From Aphrophora alni (Eukaryota; Arthropoda; Insecta; Hemiptera; Aphrophoridae): DNA of 64,000 bases. The stretch covers positions 46,161,142 to 46,225,141 of the forward strand of contig OY740768.1 in assembly GCA_963513935.1 (NCBI GenBank). Direction: 5' to 3'. The position numbers and the translations under genes are program-made. Below, in pieces: positions 58,401 to 64,000 of the stretch. The notes below the pieces were generated by a model. That model saw nothing but the letters and a program-made list of their open reading frames with translations, ran no database searches and was not told the DNA's origin. The stretch's first letter is position 1. Every line of letters starts with the position of its first letter.

Positions 58401-61400
58401 TGATTACTGTTTCAAAATATTCTGTGAAATCTATAGCTGCTAGTCTGGTCTATATGGACATTAGCTAATGGTGTAGATAATATCATACAGTATTGTTCTT
58501 TTTATTTTTCAGATTTGTGATACACCAAGAGACAATGGAGAAGCACCAAATCTAACACATGAGACAATAGATTCAACCTTAGGTGAGAGAAACCTGACTG
58601 TCATGTTCCTTTTACAGAGTGACAGAAAGGTTCTGGAATAAGTTTATTATTTCAGAGAACAGATATTAGTCAAAAGGACAGAACTACCCCAACTTGTCAA
58701 GAGAAAGAGGGGAGTTGACATTTTGAAATTTAAAAAAAAACTTCTATATTTTGGTATTACTGAATTTAATGAATGATTACATTTGAAACCTAATTATTTT
58801 TAAATTGTTTAAGAAATAGGATGTCTCGAAACATTTTAAAATAATTTGATGGTAGTCATATGGTACTTACCTAGTCCTACCATACAAATGTTTACTGAAA
58901 GTTGTAACTAAGCTCATGTTAAGCAATTTTCATTTGCTGAATGTTAAATTTTGTTTGAAATACAAATATTAATTTGTATGATATTATTTTTTTCTGTAAG
59001 GATTTGTATTTGAAATTTTTACTTAATTTACTGGGTTGTAAGTTTAACAATATTTGTATTGACCTCAAAATATTAATGTAGCTACATTTATGGAATTTTC
59101 TAAAGGATTTTTCTGAACTTCTTTACCTTTCTCTATAACTATATGATATTTTGAATTAATATTTTTTGTCCGTTTTTACTTGCCTTACCTTTAGATGACG
59201 ACAGCATTTTACAACTAGAGCTCATATATATTAATAATCACTTTCAAATTCTTAGACAGTAAAAGGAGAAGATTACTAAAAACACAGGGGTTGAATCATT
59301 TTTACAATGCAAATATTTAGTTATCTAAATTTTGTTCTCCTATGTTATATGTTAACTGGATGGTAAAATGAAATTTATTGCAAACTAAATTTACCACCAT
59401 TATAATAAGTCTAAAAAGAATGACAACACTGACACCTATTGTTATAATGACACTGACAAATCATCTTATAACATTATAATAGTAAGACAGATTTGTATTA
59501 CAAAATGCTAGGCCAAATCTAACAGTGTTAAGTTTACCGATAAATAAAATGTGCGTTGTCTCTAGGCATTAAATGTTGTATGTTGTGCAACATAGATATT
59601 AATTACTTTATGTGTTTAATTCAGCAAACAATGAAGTGGTATTCATAATGTTTTATTCGGGCACTAGTTATGGAACTGCGTTTGATGATATTCCTAATTT
59701 CAACGATGCAGCAAAGAAGGTTAAAGAAGAATTCCCAGAAGCGGGTCAGATATTCTTGGGAAAGGTTGATATCAACATTGAAAGTAAGTTGTCCTTTTAA
59801 TTTTTATATTATTTAAGAACACATAATATTTGGCTTTTTTAGCCAAGGATAAGGTTGAATATATTAAAGAAAAATTAGACTGATTGATTTTGATTTTTAT
59901 ATTATTTGAAATACATGTTTGAACATAATATAGAGTAAATTTGTAACATATGTTAAATCTAACTACTATGGAATATTGTAGAGTGATAATAAAAATAGTC
60001 TAGAATTACAAAATATTAAATTTATAAATACTTAAAATAAAAAAAAAAAATTGTGTCGATAATGTTCAATCTTTCAATATGTCTGCCAACTGTGATGTAA
60101 TTCATATATAATCATGTATTTTGTGGCCTTGTAGATGATTTCATCACTAGTTTTAATGTAACTTGAGATAAAATTAAAATTAAAAAATGGGTGTTCCAAT
60201 AATTCCTAAGTTACAACGCTGTCTTGTTTCTAGCTTAAAGTTAGAGACTTTTCTACCTTCTAACTTTAAAAAAGAACATCAAGTTGTTTCAGACTGTTTG
60301 CTTATACAAAATGATCCCATAAATTTTTTTTTCAGATAAACAGTGTTTTTCTATATATATGAAAAAATATAAATATATTTTTAGATTTATTCTAAACGTT
60401 GTTTTTATAAATCTGCAAGTTTGTTGTAAATACATTTTTCTTGCAATCATCTTCTTTTTTTCTTCTAGTACATTGTGTACAAAATAGTGTTGTGTTCTCT
60501 TTCACTAACCTTAAAATTTTTAAATTTTCTCGCAATTTGTAGAAAAATGAAAGTCTATTTACAATTGGCGCCCATTCAAAATTTGTGGAACTTCAGTTAT
60601 TTTTTTACTTTTCAAAAATTGCATTAAATTAGCAATAAAACATAAAATAGATTTTTTAAACAATTTGTAACATTTTTCATTTTAGAGAAGATCAATAAAC
60701 AATAATACATGGAATATGACGAAATAAATATAACATTTATATGATGAAATAACATTTTTTACAAGAGAAACCTTATTTATATTAAAGCTCTCAATATTCA
60801 CTCCTTCTCGATCCCTATACTGCTCCATATGAATTTTCGATTGTTAGAAGAAATGCTGCAGAACATCTTCTGAAATTGACTTCATCAACTCCATCGCTTT
60901 TTTCTTCACTGAGTCCACGACTCAAAACATCTTCCCTTCAACTCACTCTTGATTTTAGGAAGCAAAGAAAGTTACATAGAGAAAGATCAGGTGAGCAGGC
61001 TGTATGCTCCAATACATGAATTCTTTGCTTGACCATAAATCTTGATAGTTAGTTCATAAAAAGTCTTGGTGAAGAATCCATCAATGATTTTCTACATTCT
61101 ATGTCAGGCCTTTTTATTTTCATGCATTCATGAAAACTTTTTGTAGTATATTTGATCTACAGTTTTGACCTTCGGGCTGAACCAACCATGATTCATCATA
61201 TTTTATTACCCTTCAGAAAAAGGTAGTTTCAATGTTTTTTAGAATGTCAAATGGTCATTGGAACTTCCTTTTTATTGGCGGTGAGGTTTTTCGGCACCAA
61301 CTTCGAACATACCTTGTTCATGTTCAAACTGTCATGTAAAATTTTCCGAACAGTTTCTTTGTCAATGTTTGTTGATTCACTAATTGCTTTTATGCTAAGA

Positions 61401-62905
61401 CGATGATTCTTGAATAATCTTACCAACTTTTTCAGTGTTTTCATCACTTTTTGCAGATGTACATTGCTATTGAAATGAGAGCTGCGAGCTAGAGTGAACT
61501 TATTGAAATTGAGTGAACTAGCTAGAGTTATCAAAATACATTGAATAGGTAAAGAGATTATTCAAGGTAGATTCACCCCACCATTACCAATCATACAGAA
61601 TAAATATCACGGATGTACAACATTCAGTCAGGTTATTTTCTATCCACATCTCGTACAGTTAGCCATTACACTGCTCAAGATTTTTAGTTATCTCTCTAAC
61701 TTCTCAGAAAATTTTGGAAGGTTGATTAAGGAATTTAATTTATGTGTAAGTTTGAAAGTATATTTATAAGATTTTTCTCTTAGAGAAGATTGAAAAATAA
61801 TAATAATAATTTTTGCTTGTCATTATAGAAATTTTGCTATCTGCAATTTCCTGCTTGTTCTGTTTTTAATCCAAGTGTAGTTAAAGTAATTAATCACTAC
61901 ATTATTTCTGGAGATCTCTATTAACAATTGTCAATCAGCCTGGTGGTATTCGAAACTCCAAACCAAAATTATCTTCAAATATCTGAATCCAATATTAAAT
62001 GTTTTAAAAGTAACAATGTTTTTCAAACATCAAACAGTGAAGCTAATACTTTGTAGAATCGTTCAGAGTCAGAGTATAATTATACATTATTGGTTTGTAC
62101 ATCTAGAATTAAATCTGCAAATTTTGACCTAACTCCCTATATTGCAAATCGAGTTATTAAAAATTTGGGTATAAAGCTATTTAAAATGTTTTTTAAAGTT
62201 ATTGAATAATAATAGATTGTTTAAAATATGGGCTAACTTAATCGGATATTTACCATCATTTGTGTATACGACATATCAAAAGAATGGAACAACTCACATT
62301 ATTAAATGATAACACGAGAAACAGCCAACATAACCATAAACCATGTTGGAAATTAAAAGTATATAAAACATTTTGTATTTATTTTTATATACATAGTCTG
62401 AATAACTATACCAATAATATTTAAAATGGTTGTTGTTTTGTAATTTTAAATCAATTTGTTAGATTTTTAAACAATACTATTTAGGAACACTAGAGTTCAC
62501 CATACCAAATTTTAAGGATATGTTAATTTTTGTGAGTGCCACAAGTGAAGATGACAACAACAGATGTCATGTAAAAAATTAACATTTTCATTCCTAAGAT
62601 CAAAATTTTTTGTCCATTCTAAGGTCATGAAACTTGAAGATCTGTAAAATAAACAGAATTAGAATCATCAATTAAGTCTGAACACTGAACAAGTAAAATA
62701 GTCTGTCTGATTTCTTTCAGAGTCTCTGCAAAGTAGGTTTGGTATCTGGGGTTTTCCTAATTTGATTGTGGTACGTAATCGTCAGCCTATGAGAAGACAC
62801 TATCATGGCAAAAGAACAGTAGAAGAATTGGTTAAGTTCGTTAAGAAAGAGATGGAAGATCCTATCATAGAGTTTAATGACCTAGATGATCTTGGAACAC
62901 TCGAT
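25376..62905 (+). CDS. ERp44-like protein with repeated a-b-b' modules (partial)
   Basis: Nine coding exons (25376-25426, 28082-28334, 36494-36652, 38512-38696, 44500-44615, 52721-53022, 53311-53492, 58513-58582, 59625-59783, 62721-62905; the first holds only the signal) join with consistent phases into at least 554 residues, open at the window end. ERp44 is a PDI-family protein that retains Ero1 and client proteins between ER and Golgi through a CRFS cysteine. Residues 1-18 look like a signal peptide. Module 1 (to residue 416) aligns along the whole ERp44 a-b-b' core: FPKAGQIVLGKVECD, GYPSFRLIRNGQ, YVGYFDSKDVPEYD, KMHPPGQAI, ENYVPLVRK and VPGKLQLFV. A second module starts in frame at 417. 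Both a domains lack the CRFS cysteine. No C-terminal RDEL signal is in view. A tandem pair of genes joined by my model is the main alternative. Confidence 0.75.
25427..28081 (+). other. ERp44-like gene intron 1
   Basis: GTAAGT...TTTATTTTTCAG. AT-rich, with no transposon recognised and no other exon found. Confidence 0.4.
28082..28334 (+). CDS. ERp44-like gene exon 2: sequon-dense N-terminal segment
   Basis: 253 nt between TTTATTTTTCAG and GTGAGT, phase 0 to phase 1. It encodes 84 residues with nine N-x-S/T sequons and internally repeated blocks: 'GAPNLSEGTINNSTF', 'TNLTFNS', 'GGTSNLTKDIANISLG', 'SNLTFNS' and 'GALNITETTINSTIG'. The repeated unit is the first strand and helix of an ERp44 thioredoxin domain, the same element encoded once by exon 58513-58582 ('EAPNLTHETIDSTL'). 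The exon therefore looks like a locally multiplied version of that element. Confidence 0.75.
29412..30520. repeat. giant near-continuous foldback (palindromic element)
   Basis: About 520-bp arms (29412-29935 and 29985-30520) are inverted copies around a centre near 29960. Matching blocks include the purine/pyrimidine pair at 29860-29930 and 30005-30070, TTGCCCCATTGG/CCATTGGGGCAA, and ACACACTTTTATGTATTTTT with its complement. The whole element could fold as one hairpin. Short frames inside are by-products of the palindrome. Confidence 0.75.
32351..33453 (-). mobile_element. decayed piggyBac-like element
   Basis: TTAA duplications at 32351-32354 and 33450-33453 flank terminal inverted repeats CCTGTTGAGGAGTAG and CTACTCTTCAACAGG. 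Subterminal copies of ACGGCTATAACCGTC-type motifs lie at both ends. TTAA targeting and the internal transposase remnants are diagnostic of the piggyBac superfamily. Only about 1.1 kb remains, so most of the transposase has been deleted. Confidence 0.8.
32576..33300 (-). pseudogene. piggyBac transposase remnants
   Basis: The minus strand at 33079-33288 encodes 'MKPGDVAVRNKDNMITVKW', then 'CDKRPVTVLSTVDKHSMISV', matching the 'KW.DKR.V..LST.H' block of piggyBac transposases. The stretch 32576-32780, after a frame break, encodes the C-terminal cysteine-rich domain pattern (C-x2-C, then 'YECSKCKIALCIYPCFEHFH'). The region in between is deleted. Not functional. Confidence 0.7.
34007..34041 (-). ncRNA. 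hammerhead-ribozyme-like motif (solo)
   Basis: On the minus strand: CTGAAGA, then a perfect stem ATAGC-ACT-GCTAT, then TGAAA and the palindrome ATGTACAT. All fixed core bases of the hammerhead consensus (CUGANGA...GAA) are present with a proper stem II. It has the same layout as the motifs at PLE ends here, so it is probably a PLE remnant. Activity cannot be judged by eye; stem I looks weak. Confidence 0.5.
34405..34904 (-). pseudogene. zinc-finger / hAT-transposase-like fragment (tentative)
   Basis: Two minus-strand frames joined by a frameshift near 34665 encode 'KLGSSWLIKTHSILKW' and then 'KVGKRNGIMCTTWF', 'GRVPIVDGIKTDGEKDLQRI' and 'VDHLTTKSH'. This is reminiscent of the zinc-finger region of hAT-derived (KIAA1586/ZNF862-like) proteins, but the expected cysteines are partly missing. 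The family call is uncertain. Confidence 0.3.
36494..36652 (+). CDS. ERp44-like gene exon 3: module 1 thioredoxin a domain, first half
   Basis: 159 nt between TTTGATTTCAG and GTAGGT, phase 1 to phase 1. It encodes NEVVFLLFYTDRTAEHGVF, then FDETADKVRIEFPKAG and QIVLGKVECD. It aligns with the ERp44 a domain, where 'FYADWCRFS' is expected; here that is 'FYTDRTAEH', so the essential CRFS cysteine is Thr116. The second cysteine (VECD) is kept. Confidence 0.85.
36770..36844. repeat. short inverted repeat
   Basis: 20-bp arms with one mismatch (CAGATCTGAGAGTATCTGCA and its complement) separated by 35 bp. The loop itself has matching ATTGG/CCAAT ends. Possibly a remnant of a small DNA element. Confidence 0.6.
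37430..38330 (+). pseudogene. jockey-like LINE reverse transcriptase relic
   Basis: Plus-strand frames, broken by many stops, encode 'PDKTVAMGYNLK', 'TSTIMMFDDDIKEMKSTKFI' and 'NVTALDKHFLCPTTNVCTHI'. These parallel the 'NPDKTV', 'TPTIMLGDDVIKEVESTKFLG' and 'YYGIIYPHLKYG' blocks of the better-kept LINE at 55080-56330. It ends near 38330 with an AATAAATGAAATAAA-type tail. Confidence 0.55.
38512..38696 (+). CDS. ERp44-like gene exon 4: module 1 a domain end, start of b
   Basis: 185 nt between CTGTTGCAG and GTAAGT, phase 1 to phase 0. It encodes ESLFKRFNIGGYPSFRLIRN, then GQIEKRNYEGERTVEAWFEY and DPIKEFQDIDDLGTLD. The cis-proline of the thioredoxin fold (GYPS) and the ERp44-type 'YRGQR' equivalent (YEGER) are present. 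It has the same length and phase as exon 62721-62905. Confidence 0.85.
38755..38930 (-). mobile_element. short hairpin insertion with 14-bp target duplication
   Basis: ATTACTTCAAACAG occurs at both 38741-38754 and 38931-38944. Between them lie 42-bp inverted arms (38756-38797 and 38849-38891), a loop with a hammerhead-like core on the minus strand (CCGATGA, stem TGCCT-CA-AGGCA, then AAAAC and CAATTG), and a tail resembling bases 1-28 of the window. It looks like a severely truncated PLE. Confidence 0.65.
40372..41720. mobile_element. non-autonomous element with about 200-bp inverted termini
   Basis: The left arm (40372-40570) and right arm (41530-41720) are inverted copies at roughly 80% identity. 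Shared blocks include AACTATAC, GGATTAGGAGACCCTT, AGATGACTCATACACTRGGG and AAATGGCATATTTGAAATCT. The interior has no transposase. Superfamily not identified. Confidence 0.65.
42300..43530 (-). mobile_element. Penelope-like element, minus-strand copy (broken)
   Basis: On the minus strand, 43110-42480 encodes, with many breaks, 'TQADKGNSLVV' (PLE reverse transcriptase signature), then a GIY-YIG-type stretch ('LYI.QTGKTFKERFKEHTP'). The end at 42342-42376 carries a hammerhead-like core (CTGAAGA...CTGAAACATGTA). It pairs with the inverted fragment at 43548-44155. Non-functional. Confidence 0.6.
43548..44155 (+). mobile_element. Penelope-like element, plus-strand 3' fragment
   Basis: The frame at 43548-43787 encodes 'GQIGRKFNEHTQNSKSTKVT', then 'QDNMMILHRLNKGHAMDLIE', which is the GIY-YIG endonuclease end of PLE proteins. 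Downstream, 44072-44105 carries the hammerhead-like layout with a degenerate GAAA box. The terminal about 85 bp are inverted relative to 42300-42382. Confidence 0.65.
44500..44615 (+). CDS. ERp44-like gene exon 5: module 1 b domain
   Basis: 116 nt between TTATTTCAG and GTATGT, phase 0 to phase 2. It encodes KKRTYVGYFDSKDVPEYDIF and FKHYCQFRAGFG, matching ERp44 'R.IIGYF..KD...Y..F' and 'C.F..AFG'. The b-domain cysteine is kept, although its expected partner in the next exon is replaced. Confidence 0.85.
44716..46221 (-). pseudogene. Gypsy pol: RNase H and integrase part
   Basis: About 500 codons open on the minus strand. RNase H has LQTDAS, TAEKEIYSV, ITDNKA and NIVADVLSRY. Integrase has an HHCC zinc-binding region (HEIYSHLG ... 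CHICQ) and the DDE core: VCVDYYGPL, ILSDNGTQFT and NLAERVMRQ. All catalytic residues of RNase H and integrase appear kept. The frame joins the RT frame only after a one-base shift near 46225, and the C-terminus is cut short. Confidence 0.85.
46184..46935 (-). pseudogene. Gypsy pol: reverse transcriptase part
   Basis: Contains PVSKKDGSVRICLDARVIN, then a 'LTSSFWQIPLH' block, IPFGLSTSLASLTRG and the YLDD active-site box (IMYLDDGL). The first catalytic aspartate, normally in 'DLTSSFWQ', is Tyr here, so the enzyme would be dead. The N-terminal end of the domain is cut by the PLE insertion at 46936. A one-base shift at the other end separates it from RNase H. Confidence 0.85.
46936..47432 (-). mobile_element. 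Penelope-like element inserted in the Gypsy pol
   Basis: Flanked by an 11-bp duplication TTTAAAATAGT (46925-46935 and 47433-47443). On the minus strand it encodes a PLE polyprotein tail ('MNAIEEYEIYKSF', 'NDILNEKLSFQSNALFETAM') at 47230-47400. It then carries the about 250-bp terminal segment also seen at 11175-11437, including a hammerhead-like core (47009-47040: CTGAAGA, stem GGAG-CTCC, GAAAC, GCGTC). It is 5'-truncated. Confidence 0.8.
47456..48060 (-). pseudogene. Gypsy protease region
   Basis: Minus strand. An aspartic protease active site 'ALIDTGCELNSM' (codons for DTG at 47961-47969) precedes, after a one-base shift near 47910, the flap and C-terminal part 'VGVKVIGAVGLRS' ... 'ECIIGLEFLAKH'. 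The frame ends at a TAA (47456-47458) placed directly after a GGGAAAA heptamer, beyond which the RT frame continues. Confidence 0.7.
47459..47465 (-). promoter_or_regulatory. -1 ribosomal frameshift slippery site of the Gypsy element
   Basis: On the minus strand the last protease codons read CAG GGA AAA TAA, i.e. G GGA AAA, a perfect X XXY YYZ heptamer. Slipping back one base gives GGG AAA ATA AAG AAT..., which is the frame of the reverse transcriptase once the PLE insertion is ignored. A downstream structure was not assessed. Confidence 0.6.
49043..49870. mobile_element. pogo/Tigger-like MITE in the Gypsy gag
   Basis: TA target duplications flank 22-bp terminal inverted repeats starting CAGTAGAACCTCTGTTAACC (right end complement CAGTAGAACATCTCTTAACC). 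This is the CAGTAG... type of pogo/Tigger elements in the Tc1/mariner superfamily. Subterminal ATTAACCGGCC copies lie at both ends. No transposase. Confidence 0.8.
49150..49390. repeat. 75-bp tandem repeat, about three copies, inside the MITE
   Basis: GACTTTGTSGATAGC recurs at 49178, 49253 and 49328 (period 75). Since 75 is a multiple of three, frames of about 110-130 codons stay open on both strands. They are not genes. Confidence 0.9.
51060..51074 (-). other. Gypsy primer-binding site
   Basis: On the minus strand TGGCGACCCAACAGG follows the LTR end (…GTGTCA ATT). The TGGCG... start is the usual tRNA 3'-end complement of Gypsy elements. The tRNA identity was not determined. Confidence 0.6.
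51078..52342 (-). repeat. Gypsy 5' LTR (only LTR present)
   Basis: The tentative boundaries give TG...CA termini on the minus strand (TGTGATATATA ... GTGTCA). A TATA box (TATAAAT, plus 52051-52057) precedes a likely start. The second LTR is not in the window, so the ends cannot be confirmed by comparison. Confidence 0.5.
52721..53022 (+). CDS. ERp44-like gene exon 6: module 1 b/b' domains
   Basis: 302 nt between GGTTTTTCAG and GTAAGT, phase 2 to phase 1. It encodes KMHPPGQAILVLRYDATLSN, 'FQGSLLNYNEVNHWMSENYV' and 'EHLPMLVLFHKSGDDEVVKQ'. It matches ERp44 'PPG..', 'W....CVPLVREITFEN' and 'EGLPFLILFH'. The Cys of CVPLVRE is Tyr here (NYVPLVRK), so the b-b' disulfide partner is lost. Confidence 0.9.
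53311..53492 (+). CDS. ERp44-like gene exon 7: module 1 b' end
   Basis: 182 nt after TTTTTTCCAG, phase 1 to phase 0. It encodes NKLLFLTSDDPKYALRLRRF and 'YLFGGIRDMEVPGKLQLFVD', matching the ERp44 'D.P.IAIDSFRHMYLF....IPGKL.QFV' segment with the b' cysteines absent. The proposed donor CAT|GTTAGT is weaker than the others. Without splicing, the frame would run about 25 codons to a stop, giving a single-module form without a retention signal. Confidence 0.8.
54139..54812. mobile_element. pogo/Tigger-like MITE
   Basis: TA duplications flank 22-bp terminal inverted repeats (CAGTAGGGCCCCGATTATCC; right end CAGTAGGGCCCAGATTATCC as complement). 674 bp, no transposase. Related in type to, but different in sequence from, the MITE at 49043-49870. 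Confidence 0.85.
54945..55075 (+). repeat. dispersed repeat, copy 2
   Basis: Diverged copy of 14790-14905 (shared TCGAATACTCTAATAGCATC-like core and AAGTTGGTCAAG). Directly followed by the 3' end of a minus-strand LINE. Confidence 0.45.
55080..56330 (-). pseudogene. jockey-like LINE reverse transcriptase, C-terminal part
   Basis: The minus strand at 56196-55957 encodes 'NPDKTVSLFYSLKHSDNQ', 'TPTIMLGDDVIKEVESTKFL' and 'GLIIDSNLVWKEHVDAVCRK', the post-YADD part of non-LTR reverse transcriptases. After a break, 'YYGIIYPHLKYGVIFWGDSS' and 'KKALRI' follow. Upstream (56200-56330) more of the same frame is broken. 5'-truncated and dead. Confidence 0.75.
58513..58582 (+). CDS. ERp44-like gene exon 8: module 2 linker / first thioredoxin element
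   Basis: 70 nt between TTATTTTTCAG and GTGAGA, phase 0 to phase 1. It encodes ICDTPRDNGEAPNLTHETID plus STL. It is the counterpart of the repeated unit in exon 2, and its phase 0 acceptor fits the phase 0 donor of exon 7. Confidence 0.75.
58583..59624 (+). other. ERp44-like gene intron 8
   Basis: GTGAGA...TTTAATTCAG. No element or exon recognised. Confidence 0.5.
59625..59783 (+). CDS. ERp44-like gene exon 9: module 2 a domain, first half
   Basis: 159 nt between TTTAATTCAG and GTAAGT, same length and phases as exon 36494-36652. It encodes ANNEVVFIMFYSGTSYGTAF, then KKVKEEFPEAGQIFLGKVDI. The CRFS position reads SYGT, so the catalytic cysteine is Ser, and the second cysteine (VDCD in ERp44) is Ile. 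This a domain has no cysteine at all. Confidence 0.85.
59784..62720 (+). other. ERp44-like gene intron 9
   Basis: Contains a mariner relic on the minus strand (60780-61540). The remaining sequence is AT-rich, without recognised features. Confidence 0.5.
60780..61540 (-). pseudogene. mariner transposase relic
   Basis: The minus strand at 61247-61440 encodes 'LSIKAISESTNIDKETVRKI', 'LHDSLNMNKVCSKLVPKNLT', the second helix-turn-helix and linker (WVPH-like region) of mariner transposases. Broken downstream frames give 'RVIKYDESWLVQP', the first catalytic 'DESW' block. Many stops; dead. Confidence 0.75.
62721..62905 (+). CDS. ERp44-like gene exon 10: module 2 a domain end, start of b
   Basis: 185 nt between TTTCTTTCAG and GTAAGT, same length and phases as exon 38512-38696. 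It encodes SLQSRFGIWGFPNLIVVRNR, then HGKRTVEELVKFVKKEMEDP and EFNDLDDLGTLD. The cis-proline (GFPN) is kept. The next exon (counterpart of 44500-44615) should lie beyond the window. Confidence 0.85.
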
Positions 62906-64000
62906 GTAAGTTGACAACATTATAATAGTGTTGAACTGTAATAGGTACAATAGATTCAAATTTACACAGTGGTGGGAGAAGTTGATAACAAGAACCTAAT
63001 TAGAAATGCTTAAATCCAACGAATGATTAAAATATAAAAAAACTTTGTATAAATACAGTCCGACACCCTAAAAATCTTGTAAAATTCAGAAACAATAATT
63101 AAAAAATCAATAAATCCCAAAAATTCCTAAAATGTGGGAGAGCATAACATTATCCTTTGCAGAAAATTATATAAAAATGTTGAAAAATAAAAATTGTATG
63201 AAAAAATAAATTATTACAAGAATTTAGAAAATAATTGAATTCATAAAAACCTACATAAAATTGCACTAGACTAGAACAAGTAAAAAAAAAATCATACTGT
63301 TTTAAGAATGTTCCTATGTTGTGTAATAATATGAAATATGAGGGTTTTGTTTTTATAAAAGTTCTAATCTAGTTTTGTGCCATTTGTAATTTAATAATTA
63401 CAAAAATAAATAAAATAAAAATAAAAATATTTAAAATTAAAAAATGAATACTAAACTATTTTTATACTGAAATGAACATGTTATTTATTTATACAAAACA
63501 AACATAATAAGATTACATGTAATAATCAAGTTCAAGTAAAATGTTTTATGTTAATACATCCTACAAAATTATTCTATTATATTCAAGAATCAACATAAAG
63601 AAAGAAAATTAAGTTTTGTTGAATTTAATTTTCAGTTGCAACTTATTAATAAAAAATTTAATGAATATAATTTTACTTCTCATAAACAGAAATTGAATTA
63701 TTATGAAAGTATACTCTTTATAAAAAACAAATAAATCTCAAATATCTAGTCTCTTAGAAAAGACCTCAACATGTTAATTTTACTTTGAAATATCAGACAT
63801 AGGGTCTTATTAATCAAAAAGCATCAAGTAACGAATTCAAACTTATAACACTGAAAAACTTATAAATGATTACAAACACACATTTCATTTTACATAATAA
63901 AAGTGTATACATGCTATACCAAGACACATTTTCTTTTTAAAAGAAACTTTTCATCTGAAGTCATTCGTTCCGTCCTCTATGTCTGCATGATGGATGATTC
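62906..64000 (+). other. ERp44-like gene next intron (to the window end)
   Basis: AT-rich, no exon recognised. The equivalent intron of module 1 is 5.8 kb, so the next exon being out of view is expected. Confidence 0.45.

Larger units (their letters stand above)
53493..58512 (+). other. ERp44-like gene inter-module intron
   Basis: 5-kb intron between modules with a pogo-like MITE (54139-54812), a dispersed repeat (54945-55075) and a LINE relic (55080-56330). The parts 53500-54130 and 56470-58500 show nothing recognisable. If the gene is really two genes, the 3' end of the first and promoter of the second would be here. Confidence 0.45.

Overview
Eukaryotic genomic window, very AT-rich, with short exons in long introns, GT-AG splice sites and many retro- and DNA-transposon copies. 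The two host genes are of arthropod type. The transposon mix (Penelope-like elements, Gypsy, jockey-like and other LINEs, mariner, pogo/Tigger-like, piggyBac) suits an insect, possibly a hemipteran; the species is a guess. No prokaryotic operons, CRISPR arrays, rRNA or tRNA genes were recognised.

Left third (about 1-13,000). A minus-strand gene of the arthropod 'ER-bound oxygenase mpaB / rubber oxygenase' (DUF2236-like) family is rebuilt from five exons: 12969-13013, 10207-10266, 6431-6554, 5281-5490 and 2234-2467. The four inner exons join in phase at every junction; the first is less certain. The 3' end was not found and probably lies left of the window. Its introns hold a mariner relic, a LINE ORF1 relic, Penelope-like (PLE) fragments and nine copies of a 110-bp satellite.

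Middle left (13,000-25,000). No host gene recognised. Main content is a 57-bp satellite (14921-18660) organised as a 1782-bp higher-order repeat, a 68-bp tandem repeat and a roughly 1-kb foldback element.

Right 60% (25,376 to the window end). A plus-strand ERp44-like gene (PDI family, thioredoxin fold) with at least nine coding exons. Exon 1 encodes a signal-peptide-like segment. Exon 2 is packed with N-glycosylation sequons. Four exons then encode a complete a-b-b' ERp44 module. A phase-0 junction leads into a second module whose two visible thioredoxin exons have exactly the same lengths (159 and 185 nt) as in module 1. Both a domains have lost the catalytic cysteine of the CRFS motif. The gene continues beyond the window. 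This repeated, sequon-rich, cysteine-less ERp44 architecture is the main candidate for an undescribed system.

The introns of that gene hold a roughly 1.1-kb near-perfect foldback, a decayed piggyBac, LINE relics, an inverted pair of PLEs, two pogo-like MITEs, a mariner relic and a decayed minus-strand Gypsy element (44716-52342). The Gypsy element carries an intact -1 slippery heptamer at the end of its protease frame and is broken by a PLE insertion with an 11-bp target duplication. Hammerhead-ribozyme-like cores recur at PLE ends and at solo sites across the window.
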